From positions 273,237-337,236 of the forward strand of contig JBMNLX010000009.1 in NCBI GenBank assembly GCA_050953085.1: 64,000 bases of DNA. Reading direction: 5' to 3'. Origin of the DNA: UBA3946 sp002385755 (GTDB lineage Bacteria; Bacillota_I; Bacilli_A; ML615J-28; CAG-698). The notes beneath the pieces are model-generated. The model was not told the origin of the DNA and made no database searches. It saw only the letters and a program-made list of their open reading frames with translations. A program made the translations under genes and the position numbers. Below are positions 1 through 8,250 of this stretch, piece after piece; positions within the stretch are counted from its first letter, which is position 1, and every line of letters begins with the position of its first letter.

Positions 1-2
1 CG

Positions 3-50
3 ACCAATATCTATCAGGCTTTAATCGAAGCCAATAAAAAAAGGAATTGA
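3..50 (+). CDS. 3' end of upstream gene, probably purF
   Basis: The window opens inside a reading frame whose last 15 codons read TNIYQALIEANKKRN before a TGA at 48-50. The stop lies two bases before the purM ATG, so the gene is co-transcribed with purM. In Bacillota purine operons purF (amidophosphoribosyltransferase) usually precedes purM, so this is the natural guess. The visible tail is too short to prove it. Confidence 0.5.
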   Translation, partial: TNIYQALIEANKKRN

Positions 51-52
51 CT

Positions 53-1075
53 ATGAGCAAGGCATATAAAAAAGCCGGCGTCGATTTAGAAGCCGGATAC
101 AAAACCGTGGCGTTGATTAAAAAGGAAGTCGAGAAAACGCGCCGCCCCGGGATCCTCGGCGGCATCGGCTCGTTCGGCGGTCTCTTTTCGCTCGCGGGAT
201 ATAAAAATCTTCGCGAGCCGGTGCTGGTTAGCGGCGCCGACGGGGTCGGGACGAAGCTCAGAATCGCCTTTATGTTCGACGAGCACCGGACCGTCGGCGA
301 GGACTTGGTGGCGATGTCGGTAAACGACGTCCTCGCGCAGGGGGCCGAACCGCTCTTTTTCCTCGATTACATCGCCGCGGGAAAAATCGAGCCGGAGCGG
401 ATCGCGCGAATCGTCTCCGGCGTCGCGGAAGGATGCGTCAAGGCCGGCGTCGCTCTGCTGGGCGGCGAGACGGCGGAAATGCCGGATATGTACGACGAGA
501 ATGAGTATGACCTGGCCGGTTTCGCGGTCGGGATCGCGGAAAGGGAAAAAATCGTCGACGGGAAGGACGTCGCGCCGGGCGACCTGTTGGTCGGGCTCCC
601 GTCCTCCGGTCTTCACAGCAACGGTTTTTCGCTTGTCAGGAAGATATTGTTTAAGGATAAAAGCGTTGACCCCGAAACCGTCATCGCCGGGATGCCGCTT
701 CGGGAGCATCTTTTAACGCCGACGAAAATCTATGTCAAGGAAGTTTTGCCGGTTTTCCGGGAGTTTACGGTCAAGGCGGCGGCGCATATTACCGGCGGCG
801 GTTTTGACGAGAATATCCCGCGCGTCTTAAAAGAAGGGCAGGGGGCGATTATAAACAGAGAAGCTTTGCCGGAGATGCCGATATTTGATTTCCTGCGGGA
901 AACGGGAAAACTTGACCCGCGGGAGATGTTTAACGTATTCAACATGGGGATCGGCATGATTTTAATCGCCGCGCCCGCCGAGGCGGAGGGGATCGTCCGG
1001 TTTCTTAATGAAAGGGACGCCCAGGCCCGCGTTATCGGCCGAGTCGCGGCGGGATCGGGGGTTACCGTTCGATGA
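53..1075 (+). CDS. purM: Phosphoribosylformylglycinamidine cyclo-ligase (AIR synthetase)
   Basis: PurM closes the imidazole ring in purine synthesis: FGAM + ATP -> AIR. The 340-residue protein has the family landmarks: an N-terminal ILGGIGSFGGLF segment, GADGVGTKLRIAF near residue 60, the LGGETAEMPDMY motif near residue 140, and HITGGGFDENIPR in the C-terminal half. A TTG six bases upstream could extend the frame by two codons. The ATG at 53 is preferred because AAGGAA ends six bases before it. The stop overlaps the purN start (ATGA). The order purM-purN-purD-purH is a compact operon with four-base or shorter junctions. Confidence 0.97.
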   Translation: MSKAYKKAGVDLEAGYKTVALIKKEVEKTRRPGILGGIGSFGGLFSLAGYKNLREPVLVSGADGVGTKLRIAFMFDEHRTVGEDLVAMSVNDVLAQGAEPLFFLDYIAAGKIEPERIARIVSGVAEGCVKAGVALLGGETAEMPDMYDENEYDLAGFAVGIAEREKIVDGKDVAPGDLLVGLPSSGLHSNGFSLVRKILFKDKSVDPETVIAGMPLREHLLTPTKIYVKEVLPVFREFTVKAAAHITGGGFDENIPRVLKEGQGAIINREALPEMPIFDFLRETGKLDPREMFNVFNMGIGMILIAAPAEAEGIVRFLNERDAQARVIGRVAAGSGVTVR

Positions 1076-1635
1076 GGATCGCCGTCTTCGCTTCCGGCAA
1101 CGGCTCCAACTTCGAAGCCATCGCCCGCGAAAAATACCGCCGCGTCCGCGTCGTTATGCTCGTGACCGACAATAAGCGCGCTTATTGCGTCGAAAGAAGC
1201 AAGCGCCTGGGAATTCCCTGTCACGTTTTTCCCTACGGGGAATACGTTAGCAAAAGTGACTTCGAGAAGACGATATTGGAACTTCTGAAACGGGAGCGCA
1301 TTGACGCGATCGTTTTGGCCGGTTACATGCGGATCTTAAGCCCTTTGCTATTAAACGCTTTCCCGGGAAGGATTTTAAACATCCATCCGTCTCTTCTCCC
1401 GGCTTTCAAAGGCTTAAACGCTATCAAGCAGGCCTATGATTACGGAGCGAAGATTATCGGCGTTACCGTTCATCGCGTCTCCCCCGAGATTGACGCCGGC
1501 GAAATTATTGATCAGGCGGCTTTCCGGTTGAAAAAGGGGATGACGCTCGAAGAGGTCGAGGCGAAAATCCACCGTCTCGAGCACAAACTTTACCCGCGGG
1601 TAATAAAAAAACTGTTTGATAAAAAGGAGGGGTAA
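1072..1635 (+). CDS. purN: Phosphoribosylglycinamide formyltransferase (GART, folate-dependent)
   Basis: PurN transfers a formyl group from 10-formyl-THF to GAR, the third step of purine synthesis. The 187-residue protein has the standard length. The N-terminal FASGNGSNFEAI loop binds the phosphoribosyl group. The catalytic triad is visible as N103 and H105 in NIHPSLLPAFKG and D141 in SPEIDAGEIIDQ. The start overlaps the purM stop by four bases, and the stop overlaps the purD ATG (TAATG), so translation is coupled. The folate requirement connects it to thyA and folA at 54-55 kb. Confidence 0.97.
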   Translation: MRIAVFASGNGSNFEAIAREKYRRVRVVMLVTDNKRAYCVERSKRLGIPCHVFPYGEYVSKSDFEKTILELLKRERIDAIVLAGYMRILSPLLLNAFPGRILNIHPSLLPAFKGLNAIKQAYDYGAKIIGVTVHRVSPEIDAGEIIDQAAFRLKKGMTLEEVEAKIHRLEHKLYPRVIKKLFDKKEG

Positions 1636-2897
1636 TGAAAGTACTCGTCGTGGGATCGGGCGGCCGCGAGCACGCCATCGCTTACTACCTGCATCGCTCG
1701 CCGTTGTGCGAGCTCGTGTGCGCGGCGCGCGGGAACGCCGGAATGACTTTCGCGCGGCGCGTGGAGATTGAGGAAACGGATATCGCAGGATTATTGGAAT
1801 TCGCATTGAAGGAAGGAATCGACCTCACGGTCGTCGGCCCGGAAACGCCCTTAAGTTTAGGAATCGTCAATGTCTTTCGCGAACGCGGACTTTTGATCTT
1901 CGGCCCGACCAGGGAGGCGGCGCGGATCGAGACGAGCAAGGAATTCGCGAAGGAATTGATGGCAAGACGCGGGATTCCGACCGCTCTTTACCGGACCGCC
2001 GCGACAATCGCGGAGGCGATGGATATTCTCGCGGGGCGCGCCTACCCGGCGGTCTTAAAGTTCGACGGGCTCGCGTCGGGGAAAGGCGTCGCGATCGCTC
2101 GAAACGAAGAAGATGCGCTCGAATTTCTCCGCGCGGTCTTCGTCCGGAAAGCGTTCGGTCCCGGCAAGGTGTTGATCGAGGAGTTTCTGGAAGGGCCGGA
2201 GTTTTCGCTGATGGCTTTCGTGAACGGGCGCAAGGTCTATCCGCTCGCCGTCGCCCAGGACCACAAACGCGCCCGCGACGGCGATGCGGGACCGAATACC
2301 GGCGGGATGGGCGCCTACAGTCCGGTGCCGTTCGTCGACGCGGACGACATCCGCGCCGCCATGGAAACGATTATGATTCCCGCCGCCCGGGCGCTCGCAG
2401 ACGAGGGATGCCCCTTTACCGGCGTTCTTTACGGCGGGCTCATGAAAACGGCCGCGGGAATCAAGGTTATCGAGTTTAACGCCCGGTTCGGCGATCCGGA
2501 AACGGAAGTCGTCCTACCGCGGCTGAAAAACGATCTGCTTCAAGTCTTGCTTGACGTTTTGGCGGGAAAAGACATCGAGCTTGAATGGAGCGACGAAGTT
2601 GTCTTGGGCGTCGTTCTCGCCTCCGAGGGTTACCCCGGGGAATATTTAAAGGGAAACGTTATCGAGGGTATTCCCGGCGAGGGCGTGTTCCATATGGGAA
2701 CGGCCTTGCGGGAAGGGAAAATCGTTAACAACGGCGGCCGGGTATTGATCGCTACCGGCCGCGGTCCGGATTTTTTTTCGGCCCGGGAGCGCGCTTATGA
2801 AATCGCGGGTCTTGTCAGGGGGCGGCTGTTTTACCGCCGCGACATTGGCCGTCAGGCCTTGAATTATGAAAAAGAAAAACACGGAGGAGGAAAATGA
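1635..2897 (+). CDS. purD: Phosphoribosylamine-glycine ligase (GAR synthetase)
   Basis: PurD ligates glycine to phosphoribosylamine using ATP. The 420-residue ATP-grasp protein begins MKVLVVGSGGREHAIA, the typical N-domain. It continues with VGPETPLSLGI, the ATP-grasp segment FDGLASGKGVAIA near residue 145, and the metal-binding loop VIEFNARFGDPETEVVLPR near residue 285. A strong site, AAAGGAGGGG, directly precedes the ATG, which overlaps the purN stop. The purH ATG overlaps its own stop. Confidence 0.97.
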   Translation: MKVLVVGSGGREHAIAYYLHRSPLCELVCAARGNAGMTFARRVEIEETDIAGLLEFALKEGIDLTVVGPETPLSLGIVNVFRERGLLIFGPTREAARIETSKEFAKELMARRGIPTALYRTAATIAEAMDILAGRAYPAVLKFDGLASGKGVAIARNEEDALEFLRAVFVRKAFGPGKVLIEEFLEGPEFSLMAFVNGRKVYPLAVAQDHKRARDGDAGPNTGGMGAYSPVPFVDADDIRAAMETIMIPAARALADEGCPFTGVLYGGLMKTAAGIKVIEFNARFGDPETEVVLPRLKNDLLQVLLDVLAGKDIELEWSDEVVLGVVLASEGYPGEYLKGNVIEGIPGEGVFHMGTALREGKIVNNGGRVLIATGRGPDFFSARERAYEIAGLVRGRLFYRRDIGRQALNYEKEKHGGGK

Positions 2898-4438
2898 AAG
2901 CATTAATCAGCGTATCGGATAAGCGAGGGATAGTCGAAACGGCGCGGGAACTTGAAAAACTAGGTTTCGAGATTATATCCACCGGCGGCACTTACCGCGT
3001 TCTCTTGGAAGGCGGGATTAAAGCGAAAGAAGTATCGGATCTTACCGGTTTTCCCGAGTGCCTTGACGGTCGGGTGAAAACCCTGCATCCGGCGGTGCAC
3101 GCCGGGATCTTGGCGCGGCGGGACGACGCCCGTCACATGAAGGAGATAGCGGAACTAGGCATCGAGCCGATCGATCTCGTTATCGTGAATTTATATCCTT
3201 TCAAGCAAACGATATTAAAACCGGGCGCGACGTTTGCGGAGGCGGTTGAGAATATCGATATCGGCGGCCCGACGATGCTCCGCGCCGCCGCGAAAAACTA
3301 CCGGGACGTCGCGGTCGCGGTTGATCCGGCCGATTATTCCTTGATTATCGACGAGTTGAAAAAGGACGGGAAGATCTCCCCGGAAACGCGTCTTTACTTG
3401 ATGAGAAAGGCGTTTCGGCACACGGCCGCTTATGACGCCTTGGTCGCGGAATACTTGGGGCGAAAGGCCGGGGAAGAGGGATTTCCCGAGACATTAACGC
3501 TCGTCTACGAAAAAGTGGCGGACATGCGCTACGGCGAAAACCCCCATCAAAAGGCGGCCTTCTACCGGGGGATAATCCGCCCGGAGGGAACGCTCGCCGA
3601 CGCGCGCCAGTTGCACGGCAAGCCGCTATCCTTCAATAACATCAACGATACCAACGGGGCGCTCGAGTTGCTTCGGGAGTTTGCCGAGCCGACGGTCGTC
3701 GCCTGCAAGCACGCCAATCCCTGCGGCGTCGGCAGCGCGGCGACGATTTACGAGGCGTGGCGGAAAGCCTATGCCGCCGACAAAGTTTCGATCTTCGGCG
3801 GCATCGTCGTGATGAACGGGACCCTGACGGCGGACGTCGCCCGGGAGATGAGCGAGATATTCCTCGAGGTTATCGTCGCCCCCGCGTACGAAGCGGAGGC
3901 TTTGGAAATCTTGAAACGGAAAAAAAATATCCGGCTCCTGGAGCTCGCGGTCGCTCCGGGCAAGGCGAAAGACATGGATATCAAGAAGGTTCGCGGCGGC
4001 GTAATCGCGCAAAGCTGGGACGACGAGCTCGCGCCGGAAGAGCTCAAGGTAGTTACGAAGGTTGCGCCCACGAAAGCGCAGCTTGAAGATCTCCTTTTCG
4101 CAATGAAAATCGTCAAGCACGCGAAATCAAACGCGATCGTAATCGCGAAAAATAAGCAGTCGATCGGCGTCGGCCCCGGCCAGACGAACAGGATATGGGC
4201 GGCGCGCCAGGCGATCGATCACGGCCGGGAACTTATCGCGCCCGACGCGGCTGTCGGCGCCGTGTTAGCGTCCGACGCTTTCTTCCCGTTCCCCGACGTC
4301 GTGGAGGCGGCGCGCGAAGCGGGAATCGCCGCGATCATCCAACCGGGAGGGTCGCTTCGCGATAACGAGTCGATCGAAAAATGCGACGAGCACGGAATCG
4401 CGATGATTTTTACCGGGATGAGACATTTTAAACATTAA
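2894..4438 (+). CDS. purH: Bifunctional AICAR formyltransferase / IMP cyclohydrolase
   Basis: PurH performs the last two steps to IMP. At 514 residues it has full family length. Residues 1 to about 145 form the MGS-like cyclohydrolase domain (ALISVSDKRGIVETARELE, STGGTYRVL, DGRVKTLHPAVHAGIL). The remainder is the AICAR transformylase domain, with the catalytic Lys-His pair at K272-H273 in CKHANPCGVG. GGAGGAGG lies before the ATG, which overlaps the purD stop. It appears to be the last gene of the operon, although no clear terminator hairpin follows before the next promoter. Its product IMP feeds guaB and guaA at 5.6-8 kb. Confidence 0.97.
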   Translation: MKALISVSDKRGIVETARELEKLGFEIISTGGTYRVLLEGGIKAKEVSDLTGFPECLDGRVKTLHPAVHAGILARRDDARHMKEIAELGIEPIDLVIVNLYPFKQTILKPGATFAEAVENIDIGGPTMLRAAAKNYRDVAVAVDPADYSLIIDELKKDGKISPETRLYLMRKAFRHTAAYDALVAEYLGRKAGEEGFPETLTLVYEKVADMRYGENPHQKAAFYRGIIRPEGTLADARQLHGKPLSFNNINDTNGALELLREFAEPTVVACKHANPCGVGSAATIYEAWRKAYAADKVSIFGGIVVMNGTLTADVAREMSEIFLEVIVAPAYEAEALEILKRKKNIRLLELAVAPGKAKDMDIKKVRGGVIAQSWDDELAPEELKVVTKVAPTKAQLEDLLFAMKIVKHAKSNAIVIAKNKQSIGVGPGQTNRIWAARQAIDHGRELIAPDAAVGAVLASDAFFPFPDVVEAAREAGIAAIIQPGGSLRDNESIEKCDEHGIAMIFTGMRHFKH

Positions 4439-4486
4439 TTGGCAACCGCTTCATTCCCGTTTTCTCTTTATTTATTCTCAAATATT

Positions 4487-4495
4487 TGTTATACT
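4487..4495 (+). promoter_or_regulatory. Extended -10 promoter for the DUF4432 gene
   Basis: TGTTATACT forms an extended -10 (TG-n-TATACT) with no good -35 at 17 bp. It lies about 50 bases before the next gene in a stretch far more AT-rich than the coding DNA around it. Confidence 0.55.
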
Positions 4496-4545
4496 ACAAT
4501 ATGTGTTTTTACGCGCGAAGACTAGCATAGATTAGGTTGGTAGAA

Positions 4546-5544
4546 ATGAAAAAAGAAGAACTTTTAAAACGCGTCGGTGATATCGCGCAAGTTTGCGGGG
4601 CGAAAGCGTATCGCCTCGAACAAGGCAAACAACACGGAACGCTCTGCGTCGAGGTTAATACCGGCGGCGGGTTATCGTTTGTGGTTGTGGCGGACCGGGG
4701 GCTTGACATCGCCCAATGCGCTTATAAAGGAATAAACATCGCATATCTTTCCAAAACCGGGGTCGTCTCTCCCGTTTATTATCAACAATTCAATAACGGC
4801 TTTTTTGATAATTTTTACGGGGGATTATTGACGACCTGCGGGCTCACCCAAACCGGCAGCCCTTGTTACGAGGGCGAGGAATTTCTCCCGCAACACGGGG
4901 ATTATCATAATATCCCCGCCCAAGATCTCTCGATTACGCAGGAATGGGACGGCGAAGAATACGTAATCGAACTGCGCGGCGTCGTTAGGGAAGCGCGGTT
5001 TTTCGGGAAAAATTTACGCCTGGTAAGGAGTATTAAAACGAAGTATTTGGCGAGAACCATTGAGATTACCGACAAAATCGAGAATCTCGGGTATAACGAC
5101 GAACCGCTAATGCTTTTATATCATTTTAATATCGGTTGGCCGATTTTAGATAAGAACGCGGTCTTTACGAAAAGCGAATCCGAAACGATCGCCCGCGACG
5201 CGGAAGCGGAAGAAGATCTCCCGACTTATGATAAAATTTACGCGCCGTCTTTGAATTTCAAGGAAAAAGTCTTTATTCATCGCGGTTTTAAAACGGATTG
5301 GGCGTACGGGCAAATCTATAATCCCGATATCGCGGGAGGACTCGGCGTCAGAGTCAGCTTCAAGCCGGAACAATTGCCTTACCTGACTCAATGGAAGCAA
5401 TTTGGTTTCGGCGAATATGTCCTCGGCATCGAACCTTCGACCAATTATCCGTTGGGGAGAGTCCGGGAACGCGAAGCGGGGAGACTGAGGACGCTTAAAC
5501 CGGGCGAGATAAAGTTAGTCGAATTGAAAATTGAGATCGTTTAA
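4546..5544 (+). CDS. DUF4432 family aldose-1-epimerase-like protein
   Basis: A 332-residue protein of the galactose-mutarotase-like beta-sandwich type. The segment LCVEVNTGGGLSFVVVADRGLDIAQCAYKG, the sequence GGLLTTCGLTQTGSP and the motif LLYHFNIGWPILD match the DUF4432 branch of the aldose epimerase superfamily, which probably binds a sugar or sugar acid. The substrate is not deducible: no sugar kinase or transporter is adjacent. The ATG at 4546 is chosen over a TTG nine bases earlier because family members begin near MKKEEL; the ribosome-binding site is weak (AGGTTGG). It has its own extended -10 promoter and ends at a bidirectional terminator facing guaB. Confidence 0.8.
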   Translation: MKKEELLKRVGDIAQVCGAKAYRLEQGKQHGTLCVEVNTGGGLSFVVVADRGLDIAQCAYKGINIAYLSKTGVVSPVYYQQFNNGFFDNFYGGLLTTCGLTQTGSPCYEGEEFLPQHGDYHNIPAQDLSITQEWDGEEYVIELRGVVREARFFGKNLRLVRSIKTKYLARTIEITDKIENLGYNDEPLMLLYHFNIGWPILDKNAVFTKSESETIARDAEAEEDLPTYDKIYAPSLNFKEKVFIHRGFKTDWAYGQIYNPDIAGGLGVRVSFKPEQLPYLTQWKQFGFGEYVLGIEPSTNYPLGRVREREAGRLRTLKPGEIKLVELKIEIV

Positions 5545-5586
5545 ATGGGAATTTTCCCGGTTTCGAATAATACGGATTAACGAACG

Positions 5587-5617
5587 AAAAAAAGAACCCA
5601 GCTTTGGGTTCTTTTTT
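5587..5617. terminator. Bidirectional terminator between the DUF4432 gene and guaB
   Basis: AAAAAAGAACCC and GGGTTCTTTTTT form a perfect 12-bp stem around a short loop. Each arm gives a U-tract on its own strand, so it serves both convergent genes. Confidence 0.9.
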
Positions 5618-5625
5618 GCTAGAGT

Positions 5626-7098
5626 TTATTTCTGATAGTTGGGGGCCGCGGCCGTCAGTTCGACATCGTGAGGATGGGACTCGATCAGTCCCGCGTTCGT
5701 GATTTTCACGAATTTACCGTTGGCTTTCAGCTCCTCGATCGTCTTCGTCCCGCAATAGCCCATGCCCGATTTCAGGCCGCCGACAAGCTGATAGATGACG
5801 TCCTCGAGCTTGCCGGAATAAGGAACGCGGGCCTCAATCCCCTCGGGAACGAGTTTTTTCGGCTCGACGGCGTGTTCCTGGAAATAGCGATCGCGGGAGC
5901 CGCGGCGCATCGCGGCGATCGATCCCATTCCCTGATACACCTTATAACGCCGGCCGTTATAGATTATTTCGTCGCCCGGGGTTTCTTCGGTCCCGGCGAG
6001 AAGTTTGCCGAGCATGACAACGTCGGCGCCCGCTGCGATCGCCTTGACGATATCTCCGCTATACTTGATACCGCCGTCGGCGATCACGGGAACGCCGTGT
6101 TTTTTCGCCGCTTGATATACCTCGTTAACGGCGGTGATTTGGGGAACGCCGATGCCGGCGATGACGCGGGTCGTGCAGATCGAGCCCGGCCCGACGCCGA
6201 CTTTCAGGCAGTCGACGCCCGCGGCAATCAAATCCTCGGCCGCTTCTTTGGTGACGATATTACCGCCGACCAAGGGCAGGTTTGGAAAACGCGCTTTTAT
6301 TTCTTTAATTGTCTCGATTACGCCTTTGGAGTGACCGTGCGCCGAGTCGACCGTGATAATGTCGACGCCGGCCGCGACCAGGGCTTTGACGCGCTCCATC
6401 GTGTCGGCGGCGATCCCGACCGCCGCGCCGCATAATAAGCGGCCGTTTTTATCTTTGGCGGTGAGCGGGTAGCTTTTTATTTTGTCAATATCTTTGATCG
6501 TGATCAGTCCCCGCAGGCGGTATTTTCCGTCGACGATCGGCAGTTTCTCGATCCTGTGGGACATCAGAATTTTTTTGGCCTCGTCCAGAGTCGTGCCCAC
6601 GGGCGCGGTTATGAGATTATCCTTGGTCATTACGTCGCGCACCGGAGCGTCGTAATCTTCGCGGTATTTCAGGTCGCGGTTGGTGACGATGCCGATCAAA
6701 GTCCCGTCTTTCTCGACGACCGGCAGTCCCGATATCCGGTAATAACGCATGAGTTCGAGCGCGTCCTTGATCGTCTGGTTTTTGCCGAGGGTAATCGGCT
6801 CGGTAATCATCCCGCTTTGGCTTAGTTTAACCCGCTTGACCATCCGCGCCTGGTCCTCAAGCGACATGTTTTTATGGATAAAGCCCAACCCGCCCTGGCG
6901 GGCGATGGCGATTGCCATCGCGGCCTCCGTCACCGTATCCATCGCGGCGCTGACGATCGGGATATTCAGGCGAATGTTCGCGGTGAGTCGCGTTGTCGTG
7001 TCGACTTCCGTCGGCAGGACCGCGGATTTTTGCGGGACGAGCAGAACGTCGTCAAATGTGTATCCTTCGTTTACTATTTTATTTTTCAGACTGTCCAT
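5626..7098 (-). CDS. guaB: Inosine-5'-monophosphate dehydrogenase
   Basis: GuaB oxidises IMP to XMP with NAD+, the committed step to GMP. The 490-residue protein has a TIM-barrel core split by two CBS domains (about residues 97-205). The catalytic cysteine is C308 in GVGPGSICTTRV, and the mobile flap contains RRGSRDRYFQ. The frame can be read 46 codons further upstream into guaA. The ATG at 7098 is correct because GGAGG stands just before it and the protein then starts MDSLKNKIVNEGYTFDDVLL as in the family. It is 14 bp downstream of guaA and co-transcribed with it, so probably under the same guanine riboswitch. Confidence 0.97.
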   Translation of the reverse strand: MDSLKNKIVNEGYTFDDVLLVPQKSAVLPTEVDTTTRLTANIRLNIPIVSAAMDTVTEAAMAIAIARQGGLGFIHKNMSLEDQARMVKRVKLSQSGMITEPITLGKNQTIKDALELMRYYRISGLPVVEKDGTLIGIVTNRDLKYREDYDAPVRDVMTKDNLITAPVGTTLDEAKKILMSHRIEKLPIVDGKYRLRGLITIKDIDKIKSYPLTAKDKNGRLLCGAAVGIAADTMERVKALVAAGVDIITVDSAHGHSKGVIETIKEIKARFPNLPLVGGNIVTKEAAEDLIAAGVDCLKVGVGPGSICTTRVIAGIGVPQITAVNEVYQAAKKHGVPVIADGGIKYSGDIVKAIAAGADVVMLGKLLAGTEETPGDEIIYNGRRYKVYQGMGSIAAMRRGSRDRYFQEHAVEPKKLVPEGIEARVPYSGKLEDVIYQLVGGLKSGMGYCGTKTIEELKANGKFVKITNAGLIESHPHDVELTAAAPNYQK

Positions 7099-7112
7099 TT
7101 TTGCCTCCTTTA

Positions 7113-8051
7113 TTATTCCCATTCGATCGTGGCCGGCGGTTTGGCGGTAATGTCGTAGACTACGCGCCCGACCCCCGGGATTCGCGCGATTTTTTGCGTC
7201 GCGGCTTCGAGCGCCGTCCAGGGAAGCCTTACCCATTCGGCGGTCATCGCGTCGGTCGAATCGACCGCTCGCAGGGCGATCGTGTAATTGTATGTCCGCT
7301 CGCCGTCCCGCATGCCGACGGTTTTAATGTCGGTCAAGACGGCGAAATATTGCCAGACGGAAAGGTTGTTATTCTCGATTACCTCGCGGAAGGCGGCGTC
7401 CGCTTCCTTCAAGATAGCCAGTTTCTCGGCGGTGACTTCGCCGATAATCCTGATTCCGAGGCCGGGCCCGGGGAAAGGCTGGCGGTTCACGACGGGCTCG
7501 GGTAACCCAAGCGCGCGCCCGACGGCGCGGACCTCGTCTTTATACAGAGTCTTGAGCGGCTCGATTAGTTCGAAATTAAGGTTTTCCGGGAGGCCGCCGA
7601 CGTTATGATGCGTCTTCACGAGTTTTCCGTCGGATCCGGACTCGATGACATCGGGATAGATCGTTCCCTGGGCCAAAAAGGCGAAATCGCCGAGTTTTTC
7701 GGCTTCTTCCTCGAAGACGCGGATAAACAGGTTGCCGATGATTTTGCGTTTCGCTTCGGGGTCGGTAACGCCTTTTAACGCTTCCAAAAACCTGTCCCCG
7801 GCCCTGACGGTTTGCAGGGGAATTCCAAAATGGCGGCCAAAGGTCGCGGCTACTTCCTCGGGTTCGCCTTTGCGCATCAAGCCGCTGTCGATAAACATGC
7901 AAAGAAGCTTGTCGCCAACGGCCCGGTGGACCAAAAGGGCGGTAACGGCGGAATCGACGCCGCCGCTTAAGGCGCACAATACTTTCCCGCGGCCGACGGT
8001 TTTCCTGATGGCGTCGATTTGCTCTTCGATAAATTGATTTATATTTTTCAT
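7113..8051 (-). CDS. guaA: GMP synthetase ATP-pyrophosphatase subunit, glutaminase domain absent
   Basis: The 312-residue protein aminates XMP to GMP. It contains only the PP-loop ATPase domain (LSGGVDSA, residues 28-35) and the C-terminal dimerisation domain (FPGPGLGIRIIGEVT through the final PPATIEWE). The roughly 200-residue N-terminal glutamine amidotransferase domain found in usual bacterial GuaA is missing, and the leader upstream is non-coding. It thus resembles the separate ATPase subunit of archaea: it either pairs with a glutaminase encoded elsewhere or uses free ammonia. ATG 8051 has AGGTCAGCT before it; ATG 8063 is possible but has no such site. It is first in an operon with guaB. 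Confidence 0.93.
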   Translation of the reverse strand: MKNINQFIEEQIDAIRKTVGRGKVLCALSGGVDSAVTALLVHRAVGDKLLCMFIDSGLMRKGEPEEVAATFGRHFGIPLQTVRAGDRFLEALKGVTDPEAKRKIIGNLFIRVFEEEAEKLGDFAFLAQGTIYPDVIESGSDGKLVKTHHNVGGLPENLNFELIEPLKTLYKDEVRAVGRALGLPEPVVNRQPFPGPGLGIRIIGEVTAEKLAILKEADAAFREVIENNNLSVWQYFAVLTDIKTVGMRDGERTYNYTIALRAVDSTDAMTAEWVRLPWTALEAATQKIARIPGVGRVVYDITAKPPATIEWE

Positions 8052-8075
8052 AGCTGACCTCATTCGCCGTATTTT

Positions 8076-8104
8076 AAAAAAAAGAGAGCGCTGCCTCTCT
8101 CTTT
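8076..8104 (-). terminator. Riboswitch expression-platform terminator before guaA
   Basis: On the minus strand AAAGAGAG and CTCTCTTT form a perfect 8-bp stem, followed by an eight-base U run. It ends about 25 bases before the guaA start and downstream of the purine aptamer. It is therefore the regulated terminator rather than the end of another gene. Confidence 0.85.
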
Positions 8105-8140
8105 CGCGGATAACACAAAATAATAAAAAAACTTTGTGTC

Positions 8141-8209
8141 AATCGTAGTCCCGACGTTTACGGCGCCGGGGTAGAGACGTTCGAACCTTATTATCGAATA
8201 TATACGATT
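8141..8209 (-). promoter_or_regulatory. Guanine (purine-class) riboswitch aptamer
   Basis: Read on the minus strand, a 7-bp P1 (AATCGTA and its complement, 8141-8147 with 8203-8209) closes a three-way junction. P2 is TTCGA/TCGAA. J2/3 ends in TCTCTACC, P3 is CCGGCG/CGTCGG, and L3 carries CCGTAAA. J3/1 contains GACTACG: the C in this position (the xpt C74 equivalent) pairs with guanine, whereas adenine aptamers have U. The conserved U of J2/3 next to ACC is kept, which argues against the 2'-deoxyguanosine variants. With the following terminator, high guanine should stop guaA-guaB transcription. Confidence 0.9.
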
Positions 8210-8221
8210 GAATTTTTTTAT

Positions 8222-8250
8222 ATTATAACTTAAGGATATGGAAATTACAA
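8222..8250 (-). promoter_or_regulatory. Promoter of the guaA-guaB operon
   Basis: On the minus strand TTGTAA, a 17-base spacer and a perfect TATAAT end about ten bases before P1 of the riboswitch. The -35 lies inside the 3' end of the ROK gene. Confidence 0.8.

Noticed and set aside
5668..6435. Plus-strand open frame of 255 codons
   Set aside because: Antisense to guaB, which has full catalytic motifs and a ribosome-binding site.
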